From the NCBI GenBank assembly GCA_902384455.1, contig CABMCB010000038.1, forward strand, positions 1 to 36,660: a DNA stretch of 36,660 nucleotides, in the 5' to 3' direction. The DNA comes from an uncultured archaeon. Its GTDB lineage: Archaea > Altiarchaeota > Altiarchaeia > IMC4 > SCGC-AAA252-I15. Position 1 is the first letter of the stretch; the number at the start of each line of letters is the position of its first letter. A model generated the notes under the pieces. The model did no database searches and had not been told where the DNA came from. It was given only the letters and a program-made list of their open reading frames with translations. This document shows positions 1 through 7,326 of this stretch, one piece after another. Made by a program: the position numbers and the translations under genes.

Positions 1-2137
1 AGAGCCCGCTCTGGGAAAAACTAACGCTCGTGTTTTGCCCAAGTTGAGTCGGCGGAGTAGTGTTATTCGGAAGGTCCAAACTAAAAAGGCGACGACCTGT
101 GACGAGCGGCATACCGGACGCCGGTGTGGACGACCCATTGATAGTAACAGGGAAAAGCGCACTCGCGCAGTGATTGGCGAATACCGGGTGAGACATCGTG
201 TCCAAAATCGTATTCTTGATGTTAACCCAACCGCCTTCTCCGCCTCCCGTGTAAGACACGGTAATCATTGGCGTGATGCCGCCCTGTTCTTCTTGGCCTT
301 GATTGAAATCCAGAGAGAAGCCCGAAGGATTCGGGCCGAAAAACAATCCCCTGCGACTCATGGGGATGTATCGGAATAGCAACTCCGCATTGTTTTTGCA
401 GATATAGAGCGGGGTTGCCGTCGAACCGTCAACCTGATTGGGGCCGCTCGAAAACAGGGTGTTTGTCCAAGTCTCCCCGAATCCCCCCGCGATATATGGG
501 CTGAATCGGTAATAGCTAACGCCCATATAATCGCTGTTGTCTCCGCCCGTAAAATTGATGTCGGAATAAATAAAGGAACCCAGTCCAGCCACAAACACGC
601 AGAGATAAGCATTCCCGTTAGGGATGAACGTAACGCCACGAATGGGGCCGGTCCCGTACATTCCGGGATTAGCTGTATTCGTGAAAATCTGAGTATGCGA
701 CTCGGCACCAAACGACGGGATAGATTGCGTGGGGCTGTTTATCAGCATCTCCCCGTGCCATGACCCGAAGTTCGTCAGCGTGTCGCCAAGATACAGCGCA
801 CCGCACTGCAATACAGCCGCGCCTGAAAGGTCCAGATACGTCTGCGTTGCAAAAACCTCGGTTGCTCCGGGCGACTGTATGGCAGCGGGGATAAACAGCA
901 TCCCTCCACCACCGGAAGAGGACATTACCGCAGATGCTGCTTTCGCAATGGTCGGTGCGTTGTCGAGCTTTATGGTCGCGCTACCGCTAGCTCCGGCGGT
1001 TGCGGCCAGTACCAAAGATGTTGTCCCTGCACCGGAAACAATCGTGGTTGCAAGGTGATTGTTGGTAGCTGCGACAGGGGGCGTTGTCGGAACCCACGAC
1101 GGAAGAAAAATGTTATTCATCATGGGCGACCCAAAGTCGCACCACACCAAATAGGTGGCATCGTCCGAATTGGCTGCGATGATGGGAAGGCTAACGCCAA
1201 GCAGCGTCCAGCTTCCAGTGGTGCGCCCATAAATATACGCTTGCCATGCGCCCGCACTGGGGGTTGGCAGGGTGATTTTGTTGCAGTTGAACCAAACCGC
1301 CGTTCCCCCGGTCGCTGAAACTGCCCCACCCAATCGGGTATCCATGCCATTTGTGAATGTAAAATGCGTCGCGTCGGGAACAGTATCTACGATAGGCCAG
1401 CCGCCAAAGTTGGGGTTGTCCGAAGTCCCGTAAATGTAGACCATCGAGCCCGCAGAAAGGCCGTGAGCGCTAGACGTTGTAACCGTGACCACCTGCGTGG
1501 AAGTGTTGCGGGAAAAGCTGGTGATGGCAACAGACTGAGACCCGAGCGCCGCTGACCCCGTGACCGTGGTTCCCTCGGGTGAAGCCGCCGTCATTCCTCC
1601 GGCGGTATTACGCCAGATAATTTTGTATGAATACGCGGTAGCGCCAGCCGGGGCATTTACGACGTAGCCCGTTCCCGTCATTGTCGCGGCCACGGACGGC
1701 GTTACGGTGGGAGCAGCAGGCGTGGTCATGGCGTGAGCTGCACCCGCGCCAAATATCGCCACCCCGTCACCATTTTGGAATGTGCTCGCAACTGACAGTG
1801 AAACGTTGGCCGACCCGGAAGTGGTTGTAGCGGTTGCCGTGGGTACTAAAACGTGGGGGGTCGCACGAGCGCCAAAATAACGAACGTCCACAAACGGATT
1901 TGGGCCTTTAAACTGCGTGTCTCCACCAATTACTGCGCCGGAGTTGCCGGTGATGGTTCCTGCTGGCCCGGGTGCTCCGGGAGCACCGGGAGTTCCGGGG
2001 GTGAGAAGAGAACCAAAGGGCGTGCCGGTACTATCTATTCCGCCTAATCTCGCTCCCGATGAACTCTTAATCTGTAGAATGTCATCGCCTGCTTCAACTT
2101 GCCAATCGTTCGATGTTCTGTTTGTGGGTGATGTCAT
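1..2137 (-). CDS. Tail fibre or tail appendage protein, partial (runs off left edge)
   Basis: The frame is open from the ATG at 2137 to the window edge (more than 710 codons) with no stop, so the C-terminus is missing. The N-terminus contains DWQVEAGDDILQI, which resembles the start of the gene at 21108-22007. It is followed by a short collagen-like GTPGAPGAPGPAG stretch and then a DVRYFGAR segment like the entry motif of phage pectate-lyase-fold fibres. The remainder is rich in Gly, Thr, Ser and Asn, as in beta-structured fibres. By family analogy it would bind the host surface; the receptor and any enzymatic activity are unknown. A clear terminator lies just upstream, so it may need its own promoter, but I see no strong one. 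Plus-strand frames in this stretch are shadows. Confidence 0.8.
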   Translation of the reverse strand, partial: MTSPTNRTSNDWQVEAGDDILQIKSSSGARLGGIDSTGTPFGSLLTPGTPGAPGAPGPAGTITGNSGAVIGGDTQFKGPNPFVDVRYFGARATPHVLVPTATATTTSGSANVSLSVASTFQNGDGVAIFGAGAAHAMTTPAAPTVTPSVAATMTGTGYVVNAPAGATAYSYKIIWRNTAGGMTAASPEGTTVTGSAALGSQSVAITSFSRNTSTQVVTVTTSSAHGLSAGSMVYIYGTSDNPNFGGWPIVDTVPDATHFTFTNGMDTRLGGAVSATGGTAVWFNCNKITLPTPSAGAWQAYIYGRTTGSWTLLGVSLPIIAANSDDATYLVWCDFGSPMMNNIFLPSWVPTTPPVAATNNHLATTIVSGAGTTSLVLAATAGASGSATIKLDNAPTIAKAASAVMSSSGGGGMLFIPAAIQSPGATEVFATQTYLDLSGAAVLQCGALYLGDTLTNFGSWHGEMLINSPTQSIPSFGAESHTQIFTNTANPGMYGTGPIRGVTFIPNGNAYLCVFVAGLGSFIYSDINFTGGDNSDYMGVSYYRFSPYIAGGFGETWTNTLFSSGPNQVDGSTATPLYICKNNAELLFRYIPMSRRGLFFGPNPSGFSLDFNQGQEEQGGITPMITVSYTGGGEGGWVNIKNTILDTMSHPVFANHCASALFPVTINGSSTPASGMPLVTGRRLFSLDLPNNTTPPTQLGQNTSVSFSQSGL

Positions 2138-2188
2138 TTAGGATTATTTCTCGCCGGGAAGGGAATGAACTATTGAACACAATGCTAC

Positions 2189-2222
2189 AACAAAAAGAGA
2201 AGGGGCCGGTTGCCCAGCCCCC
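2189..2222 (-). terminator. Rho-independent terminator
   Basis: On the minus strand, GGGGCTGG-GCAA-CCGGCCCC forms an 8-bp stem with a GNRA-type tetraloop. It is followed by TTCTCTTTTTGTT. It lies directly after the stop of the 2229-2816 gene and before the tail fibre gene, so it probably ends the upstream structural transcript. Confidence 0.8.
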
Positions 2223-2228
2223 GAATAA

Positions 2229-2816
2229 TTAAATCTGCATGTTGGGTACAGCAAGACCCTCTGCCGTCTTCGGCGTTACGCCAGCTACTACGCCGCCAAA
2301 ACGCTCTGATGACGAGGGCTTGTTCGACGAGTCTTCCGCCATCTCTAAAGCGCGACCCCAACCAATCTTTGTCCAGTTCGGAACTTTCATACCGTTAATG
2401 TCCAAATATTCGTCGGTGTCCTTCGGCTTCCACTTAGCACCGCACAACTGACACTTGATAACTTGTGCCCCATTTGTGAACGTGTGCAAGTAAACTGCTG
2501 GGTCCTTCTGTTGCCCGCGCTGACGACCGCGTCCGCCCTTCAAGTGTCGGCACGCCTTTTGCGTTTCTATCTTGGCGACGGTATAGTTGTCGGAGTCACG
2601 GCGGCGCTGTTCGTCGCGAGCCTTGAGCGACTCCTCAAGTGCGAGTTCCTTCGCGGCGATACGCGCTTCCTTGGCCATCATGACGGCGAACAGCGCGGTG
2701 AACTGCTCGCCGCTAATTGTTCCGGTCTTGGATGCGGCAACCAGCAACGAGTTCACGTCGCTTTCAGCCGATGCTGCGATGGCCTTTACAGCTTTCACTT
2801 CTTTTACTTCGCTCAT
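2229..2816 (-). CDS. Hypothetical phage protein with a C-x2-C zinc-ribbon-like segment
   Basis: The frame extends further upstream, but the ATG at 2816 (MSEVKEVKAVK) has AAGGTG at good spacing and is preferred. The product is about 195 aa. The N-terminal half is Ala/Glu/Lys-rich and likely helical. Around the middle are CRHLKGG and then CQLCGAKW, which together could hold a metal ion. The C-terminal tail is low complexity. I do not recognise the family. Its place between capsid and tail fibre genes suggests a virion or assembly role, which is inference only. Confidence 0.7.
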   Translation of the reverse strand: MSEVKEVKAVKAIAASAESDVNSLLVAASKTGTISGEQFTALFAVMMAKEARIAAKELALEESLKARDEQRRRDSDNYTVAKIETQKACRHLKGGRGRQRGQQKDPAVYLHTFTNGAQVIKCQLCGAKWKPKDTDEYLDINGMKVPNWTKIGWGRALEMAEDSSNKPSSSERFGGVVAGVTPKTAEGLAVPNMQI

Positions 2817-2880
2817 AGTACACCTTAAAGGTTGGCAAGATTTCTTCAACCGCCCTGTTTTAGCCCGGGGTCAGGCGTAT

Positions 2881-3621
2881 TTAATCAGACAGACCACGCT
2901 CGTCCTCGTCTTCGTAGCGACGCCCGTTGCGCTTCTCCCACAAACTTCGGAAGTATCTAGCTGAAATCGTGTTTGGCGACGGCACGCCAAAAATCTGGTG
3001 GCATTGCTGCTCAGTAATGATTTCTTTCTCGACGAGCTGCACAGCGACCGTGCGCCAGCCTCGGAACTTCTCCCCGCTCGGAATGCCGTGGTCGTCGAGC
3101 CTTAAAATCGACCACTCGTACATCGCCGGAACTTGAATAAAACAAACATAGCGGAGTTTGTCCGTGCGATTCGGCGGCACACACCAAAGACCCAACGTGC
3201 CTTTCAAGCCGTTATCCATCACGGTACATTTAATGCCGTTTGTCTTCAATTTCTTTATGAACTCGATAGTGGAAACAGGATTGACCTTACGCGCCGCCTC
3301 GTTGGTCAGCATCTCTTGGTCATTCCACTTATACTGAGCCGCCATGCGGTCAGAATTTTCTTTTTCGGCGGCGAAACACTCCTTCGCGTACGCCTTATAT
3401 TCATGCGGCCACTTCACCCAGTTAGGTGTGCCGCCCGCCAGCATCTGTTGAATGGCCTCGCTGGTCGCTGCTACATCGTGGTGCTCGTTGAACGCGTTCT
3501 CTAGCGGTTTGTATTCCGGGTTGATACTCCAATCTGCGCCCGCTCCCGGCCCCGCAATAGCTGCTTCTCTGTCGGTGTGACTAGTTGTCGCCGTGCTGCC
3601 GGACGGCAGAATAATGCTCAT
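2881..3621 (-). CDS. Conserved-looking hypothetical phage protein, 246 aa
   Basis: The start ATG at 3621 overlaps the TGA of the upstream HNH gene as ATGA, and AAAAAGGA lies just upstream, inside the end of that gene. The N-terminal 30 residues are Ser/Thr/Gly-rich. The middle is charged and helical (KAYAKECFAAEKEN). The C-terminal half has alternating hydrophobic segments and ends in an acidic DEDERG tail. I see no catalytic motif and do not recognise it. It is downstream of the capsid gene in the same direction, so it is probably part of the late structural operon. Confidence 0.7.
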   Translation of the reverse strand: MSIILPSGSTATTSHTDREAAIAGPGAGADWSINPEYKPLENAFNEHHDVAATSEAIQQMLAGGTPNWVKWPHEYKAYAKECFAAEKENSDRMAAQYKWNDQEMLTNEAARKVNPVSTIEFIKKLKTNGIKCTVMDNGLKGTLGLWCVPPNRTDKLRYVCFIQVPAMYEWSILRLDDHGIPSGEKFRGWRTVAVQLVEKEIITEQQCHQIFGVPSPNTISARYFRSLWEKRNGRRYEDEDERGLSD

Positions 3622-4205
3622 TGATATTGTCCTTTTTGGTATTCAGTAACTCTATTGCAATGCCTTAAAAAGATTTCTACATCAAACTTGTTTTTCATCC
3701 AGTTGCATAGCTTACAACAACTAACAGAGTTCTCATCTGTGTAGCCGAGTGAATTGTTCTTCCTATCCACGCCGCTGTAAGTATAGCCGTCTCTTAAGTT
3801 TTCTCTGTCGAACGCGGTCTTGTATGGCTGACTAGGACTCATGCCGCAATAAAAGCAGCAACCTTGAGTCAACTCGCGGAATTTTTCTTTCGTGATGTTA
3901 AATGCAATATTTCGCTTCTCGGAGGAGCATCTGTAGGAGGCAAAAAGAAGATTAAAGGCGGCCTCTCCGTCCGGGAGTAAACGGCTCTCTTGCATCCTCG
4001 CCGCTTTCAACTGGTTAGCTTCTCTCCGTAAACAACCACAACTTTGCTTCTTATGTCGCCGGAGGTCCTTGCCCATCGCCATACAAACGGTTCCGCAATC
4101 ACAAACGCATACCCAGTATGCTCTGCTATGCCGAGATTTTGCAGACGATAAAACCAACAAACGACCAAATTTTTGCCCGATTAAATCAACTTTATTGTAG
4201 CTCAT
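3618..4205 (-). CDS. Free-standing HNH homing endonuclease
   Basis: The ATG at 4205 (MSYNKVDL) has GGAGAG immediately upstream and is preferred over an upstream in-frame ATG at 4250. The N-terminal module GQKFGRLLVL followed by WVCVCDCG and QSCGCL is a C-rich DNA-binding segment common in phage HNH proteins. The C-terminal nuclease part shows CFYCG, YSGVDRKNNSLGY and CCKLCNWMKN. The gene sits between the end of the capsid gene and the 246-aa gene, and its stop overlaps the next start by 4 bases. It is not inside an intron. The intron core at 4470-4658 lies upstream, separated from it by the last capsid exon. Hairpins upstream may limit its translation. Confidence 0.88.
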   Translation of the reverse strand: MSYNKVDLIGQKFGRLLVLSSAKSRHSRAYWVCVCDCGTVCMAMGKDLRRHKKQSCGCLRREANQLKAARMQESRLLPDGEAAFNLLFASYRCSSEKRNIAFNITKEKFRELTQGCCFYCGMSPSQPYKTAFDRENLRDGYTYSGVDRKNNSLGYTDENSVSCCKLCNWMKNKFDVEIFLRHCNRVTEYQKGQYQ

Positions 4206-4229
4206 CTTCTCTCCATGAAAGAGGGAGTA

Positions 4230-4298
4230 GAGGGTGTGTTCATGGCACACCCTCTCACTCTAAATCTTAACACGGGTTGCAACCCGTATCAAGAGATT
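4230..4298 (-). promoter_or_regulatory. Two stem-loops between capsid stop and HNH start
   Basis: Right after the capsid stop, the minus strand can pair AAATCT with AGATTT around ACGGGT-TGCA-ACCCGT. A second hairpin, GAGGGTGTG with CACACCCTC, lies about 25 nt before the HNH start. The first may be a weak terminator or an mRNA 3' end stabiliser. The second resembles stem-loops seen before other endonuclease genes in this window. Confidence 0.55.
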
Positions 4299-4301
4299 TG
4301 T

Positions 4302-7273
4302 TTATTGAATTGCGGGAACTGAGTCGATATAGCGAATACGCTGAGTGTTCGTTCCGGTTGCAGGCGGAAGAGTTACCGTCTGGTGGAACTTGTAAGAACA
4401 CCAGCCGCCGATGGTCGAAACTGGGTCAAACGATGAAGCAGGCGCGTCTGTTACAACGCGGCAATCGCACTTTTGTTACTAGGGTAGGTCATTTCTGCCT
4501 ACCTCTTACGGTTTATTTCCCGTAAGGTCGGACTATCGCACGCCCCACAGGGGCTCGTTTCATTTAGTCTCTCACGGTCTCGTTATCGAGTTCCGCCTTG
4601 TTCCCGTCTCAGGGTTCAAGCCAATTAGAAACGATTTTCTAGCAAAATCTTTCGATTAAGCCGCCACCTTATTGATGGTCTTCCAGTCGCCCTCGTCGAG
4701 GTCGGTGTCTCCCGGCACTTGCAGCCACACACCAATCATGGCATAGTTGCCGAATACGTAGGTGCGGTATCCGATTTTGCCGGTCGATGCGTAGTTTGCC
4801 GTCGTGGTTACGAACGGGGTCTGCATGAAGCCGATGTTCGTGCCCGGTAGCATGATGACCTTGTTCTGGTCAGAGCCTGCCATCGCGTCGAACTTCTCCA
4901 TGTTCTCGTTCTTCCACAAGTCAACGATGCTGTTGTTCACAGTCGTGGCGTTGTAGAGGTCGCCCAACACGTTCGGGCTGATTGCGCCCAAGAACATCCC
5001 GCGCTTACACGGCAACACGTTCTTTGAAACAAGCTGCTGCTTCAATTCACGGATGGTGCCGAGGTCAAGCGTGTACGGAGATGCCAGCAAGCTGCTCTGG
5101 TTAACCTGACCGTCAACGGTTGACGCGCTGTCGGCTACGGCACTGTACAGTTCTGAAATCGACTGGCCAGCCTGATAGCCTAGCTCAACTGCGCTGTTTC
5201 CCACCAATTCGTCAATAGCCGAAGCGATTGCGAAAGATGAGAAGTTCGCGTAATTGCTGTGTGTTTATGGATTTCTACGTCTTCGTAGAATCGCTCTTAC
5301 TGTCACCAGTAAGTTCAGACTGTGTCTTTACTCCGGGAGGAGTACTCAACATGTCAGTCGTTGCGGAACCTTTTTCGATGCTATTTAAAAGATTTTTTGC
5401 TTGCTCTTTTTTAAGAAGCAAGTGCGGTACCAAGTCGAGAAGAAATTCTTTCTTATTTTTCTTTCCTGATAGTCGCCATCTAAAGTATGTTTTTCCTCCG
5501 TTCATAGAACGTTGGTCGAACCGACCGCCAAAGCACATCAGAAACCAACGCATAAGAATAAGTCTCTTTTGCGTCAGTTCTACGCTTTGTCCGATTGAGC
5601 CGTCTCCATCAAATACGCCTGCTGCAAAAGCAGACATTTCCGAGGGAGTTAACTTTACTAGATTTTCTTTTCTATCTTTTTCTAAATCCCCAACTTTAGC
5701 GGCTTTCATTTCTTCCGCTATTTGAAGTTTTCTATCTTTGTTCCAGCCAGTCATCCTAACGAACTCAAGAGCCAAGACGGCCTCTTGTTTTTTCGCTACA
5801 ATGTGAGGCAGAACCCCAAGAAGAAAGGCTTCTTGATTCTGTTTACCGAACATGAACCAAAAGTAGATGTCTGGCGAGTCTTTGGTTGAAAAACCCCGCT
5901 GATTTTTTCTTCGGTAGAACTTCCCGCCGAAGTTAGACGACAGCCACTTCATTAGCCTGATGTCGGTATTGGAGATTGTGATTTGAAGGCTCATTCCGGT
6001 GATGCCGTTTGGGCGGCGGTCAACCGCTATTTGGAACGTACCTTCTGCATCGAGCATTCCGGCCACATACGGCCACGCTTTCTTTTCCATTAAGGTTTCC
6101 TCAAACTCGTCTTTAATGCTAGCACATCACGTGCCAGAAGTCAAGAGGTAATTTGATATAGTTGAGTTTTAAGTGGAACAATTAATTTTTCCACTCACCA
6201 ATCTGGGCCGGAGCCGAGATTTGGCTGATTGCTTCCGGGTTGCCCACGGTGCCGTCAGCGTTCTGTACAACGTCGCCCGAAAGCGTGTTGTACTGGAAGA
6301 ACGTGCGATTCACGCCCATGTGAAGGCCTTGAACGCGACGCTCTGCCGCACCAACGAATGCGTTGGTGTTGCCTTTAAGGTTCGTCTTGTTACCCTGACG
6401 CACTCAGGGGATTGCTCATTTCTGGCAATCTCTAACAGTTTAGTCTTTCTGTTAGACCGGACTATTACATCGCCTTTCGGCGTCCTCTCGGTTAGTCTCT
6501 CACGGCGCTTTTCGCTTCCGCCTCGTTGCCCCCGAATTGACTGGGTTTCGAGTCCATTAGAGAAGATTTTTCACTTATTTCAGTGCCCCTCATCATGTAT
6601 CCGATTATTTTTTGAAACTCCTCTGCTGTGCCGTTCATTTTCAAACGATTGGCTCGCCATGATATGAAACACAAATTCCCTTTGTACTTTCTTAGATAGG
6701 GGAGGTTTGGGTTCATTCTATCGATGGACGGGGCGTGGTCGTGTTTCCACAAACTGCCTTTTTGAAGTTTTTCAAATCTAGTTCCAAACACCGGACAAAA
6801 ATCTCCCACTGCTGGGAGGTCCGATAGTTCGAGGTCTGATTCATATCCTCGTTCTCGGCATCGATTTTGTATCGATTTCCATGCGCGGTATTTTACTAGA
6901 TGCTCGGTATCAGAACCTCTGGAATATCCTCCGTGAGTTCTGTTTGCTAAGCCTTTTTGTTTTGTGGTCTCTTTAAACAGGCATCCGCATGACTGCGTCT
7001 TACCTGCTTTAAGGTCTATGCCCAGAACTGATTTCTCATTTCCACACACACACCGACACAACCACTTTGAAAACACTGCGCCGCTAGGCATAACAGCATT
7101 TTCTAAACGCTTAACAACAAATAATCTTCCGAATATTTGACCCTCAAACTTATGGGCTTTCTTTTGCATGATGTTTTCCTTGGAAATTAAGGGATTAGTT
7201 CTTTGTCGAAGATAATCGCCTGTGCTGTAAGGACGTTTGATACGTTATTTCCTGATGGATTTGGTCCGCTCAT
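4302..7273 (-). CDS. Major capsid protein, N4-gp56-like, gene split into four exons
   Basis: Exons on the minus strand: 7273-7190 (28 codons, MSGPNPSGNN to KELIP), 6382 to about 6189, about 5256 to 4659, and 4469-4302. The joined product is about 347 aa. Recognisable N4-gp56-family features are NLKGNTNAFVGAAERR, IGEW-NYANFSSFAIA, a GYQAGQSISELYS helix, KIGYRTYVFGNYAMIGV near the middle and CRVVTDAP near the end. Exons 1/2 and 3/4 join in frame with a canonical group I pattern (exon ends in T, intron ends in G). The exon 2/3 joint is less certain: GEWN-NYANF, with the intron ending in CACACAG, keeps the family-like NYANFSS. Frames starting at 5207 or 6403 are exon pieces, not separate genes. 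It is the main shell protein and follows the scaffold gene. Confidence 0.85.
4470..4658 (-). mobile_element. Group I intron C in capsid gene, 189 nt, no ORF
   Basis: It follows exon 3 (VAA) and precedes exon 4 (CDCRVV); the exon ends in T and the intron in G. Core signals on the minus strand are GTGAGAGACTAA (P7 5' strand), GCCCC-TGT-GGGGC (P8), GATAGTCCGACC (P7 3' strand), a TTACGG...CCGTAA hairpin (P9) and GGTAGG...CCTACC (P9.1). The core matches intron A closely, including CAGAAATGA in the last loop. It carries no endonuclease frame. Boundaries are inferred from reading frame and motifs. Confidence 0.82.
5275..6090 (-). CDS. Intron-encoded LAGLIDADG homing endonuclease
   Basis: This 271-aa protein has two LAGLIDADG-type motifs, VAGMLDAEGTF near residues 9-19 and AAGVFDGDGSIG near residues 155-166. 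Each is followed by a similar beta-strand unit (NTDIRLMKWLSSNFGGKFYRR and an RLILMRWFLMCFGGRFDQR counterpart). This is a single-chain, two-domain enzyme with both acidic catalytic residues present (D in LDAEG and FDGDG). It starts at the ATG at 6090 after GAGGAAA. A sigma-70-like promoter lies just upstream inside the intron. The C-terminal 30 codons overlap the intron core. It should cut the intronless capsid gene at the insertion site. Confidence 0.9.
   Translation of the reverse strand: MEKKAWPYVAGMLDAEGTFQIAVDRRPNGITGMSLQITISNTDIRLMKWLSSNFGGKFYRRKNQRGFSTKDSPDIYFWFMFGKQNQEAFLLGVLPHIVAKKQEAVLALEFVRMTGWNKDRKLQIAEEMKAAKVGDLEKDRKENLVKLTPSEMSAFAAGVFDGDGSIGQSVELTQKRLILMRWFLMCFGGRFDQRSMNGGKTYFRWRLSGKKNKKEFLLDLVPHLLLKKEQAKNLLNSIEKGSATTDMLSTPPGVKTQSELTGDSKSDSTKT
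6116..6144 (-). promoter_or_regulatory. Sigma-70-like promoter inside intron B
   Basis: TTGACT, a 17-bp spacer, then TAGCAT, with TGC directly before the -10 (extended -10). It lies 26 bases upstream of the LAGLIDADG start. This suggests the endonuclease can be expressed independently of capsid transcription. Confidence 0.55.
6383..7189 (-). mobile_element. Group I intron A in capsid gene, carries HNH gene
   Basis: 807 nt between exon 1 (KELIP, ending CCT) and exon 2 (NLKGN, starting AAC). The intron ends in ACAAGACG, so the exon-T and intron-G rule holds. Core signals are GTGAGAGACTAA (P7 5' strand), GACGCC-GAAA-GGCG (P8), AATAGTCCGGTCT (P7 3' strand), CTAACAG...CTGTTAG (P9) and GATTGCC...AGCAATC (P9.1). 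The arrangement is the same as intron C. The HNH gene starts 20 bases after the 5' splice site and ends within P7. Confidence 0.85.
6492..7169 (-). CDS. Intron-encoded HNH homing endonuclease
   Basis: 225 aa, start ATG at 7169 with AAGGAAAAC upstream. The N-terminus has the same C-rich binding module as the 3618-4205 protein (GQIFGRLFVVKRL, WLCRCVCGNEK, TQSCGCL). The nuclease part has RCRERGY, CPVFG, DHAPSIDRMNPNLPY and NLCFISWRANRLK, typical of HNH proteins that recognise a DR(x)NP motif. The last 30 codons run through the P3-P6 region of the intron core, and the TAA stop is the TAA of the P7 sequence GAGAGACTAA. Translation and intron folding therefore compete for the same RNA. Confidence 0.88.
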   Translation of the reverse strand: MQKKAHKFEGQIFGRLFVVKRLENAVMPSGAVFSKWLCRCVCGNEKSVLGIDLKAGKTQSCGCLFKETTKQKGLANRTHGGYSRGSDTEHLVKYRAWKSIQNRCRERGYESDLELSDLPAVGDFCPVFGTRFEKLQKGSLWKHDHAPSIDRMNPNLPYLRKYKGNLCFISWRANRLKMNGTAEEFQKIIGYMMRGTEISEKSSLMDSKPSQFGGNEAEAKSAVRD

Positions 7274-7298
7274 TGCGGTTACTCAAAAGTCGTAAACT

Positions 7299-7313
7299 CC
7301 CGCCGGAGGCGGG
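7299..7313 (-). promoter_or_regulatory. GC-rich hairpin before capsid gene
   Basis: CCCGCC-TCC-GGCGGG followed by AGTTT lies between the scaffold stop and the capsid start. It could be an attenuating terminator or an mRNA processing or stability stem that lets capsid mRNA be made in excess of scaffold mRNA. Confidence 0.5.
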
Positions 7314-7326
7314 GTGCATAAAACTG

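Larger units (their letters stand above)
5257..6188 (-). mobile_element. Group I intron B in capsid gene, carries LAGLIDADG gene
   Basis: This is an insertion of about 932 nt that breaks the frame between IGEW and NYANFSS. Possible P1: exon AGTGGAA pairs with TTCCACT just inside the intron. Near the 3' end, inside the end of the LAGLIDADG frame, CAACGACTGA and ACAGTCTGA look like the two P7 strands. TACTCC-TCCC-GGAGTA looks like P8, CTTACTG-GTGA-CAGTAAG like P9, and TTCTACG-AAGA-CGTAGAA like P9.1. It is a different subtype from introns A and C. The exact splice points are uncertain by a few bases. Confidence 0.72.

Noticed and set aside
35..2141. Several plus-strand frames of 60-125 aa
   Set aside because: They are shadows of the continuous minus-strand tail fibre frame; no ribosome sites and no coherent composition.
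4277..4525. Plus-strand 82-aa frame
   Set aside because: Antisense to the last capsid exon and intron C.
4656..5207. Separate capsid gene starting with TTG at 5207
   Set aside because: It is capsid exon 3; the sequence upstream continues the protein (NYANFSSFAIASAIDEL) and joins the previous exon.
6182..6403. Separate 73-aa gene starting at 6403
   Set aside because: The first codons belong to intron A; the rest is capsid exon 2.
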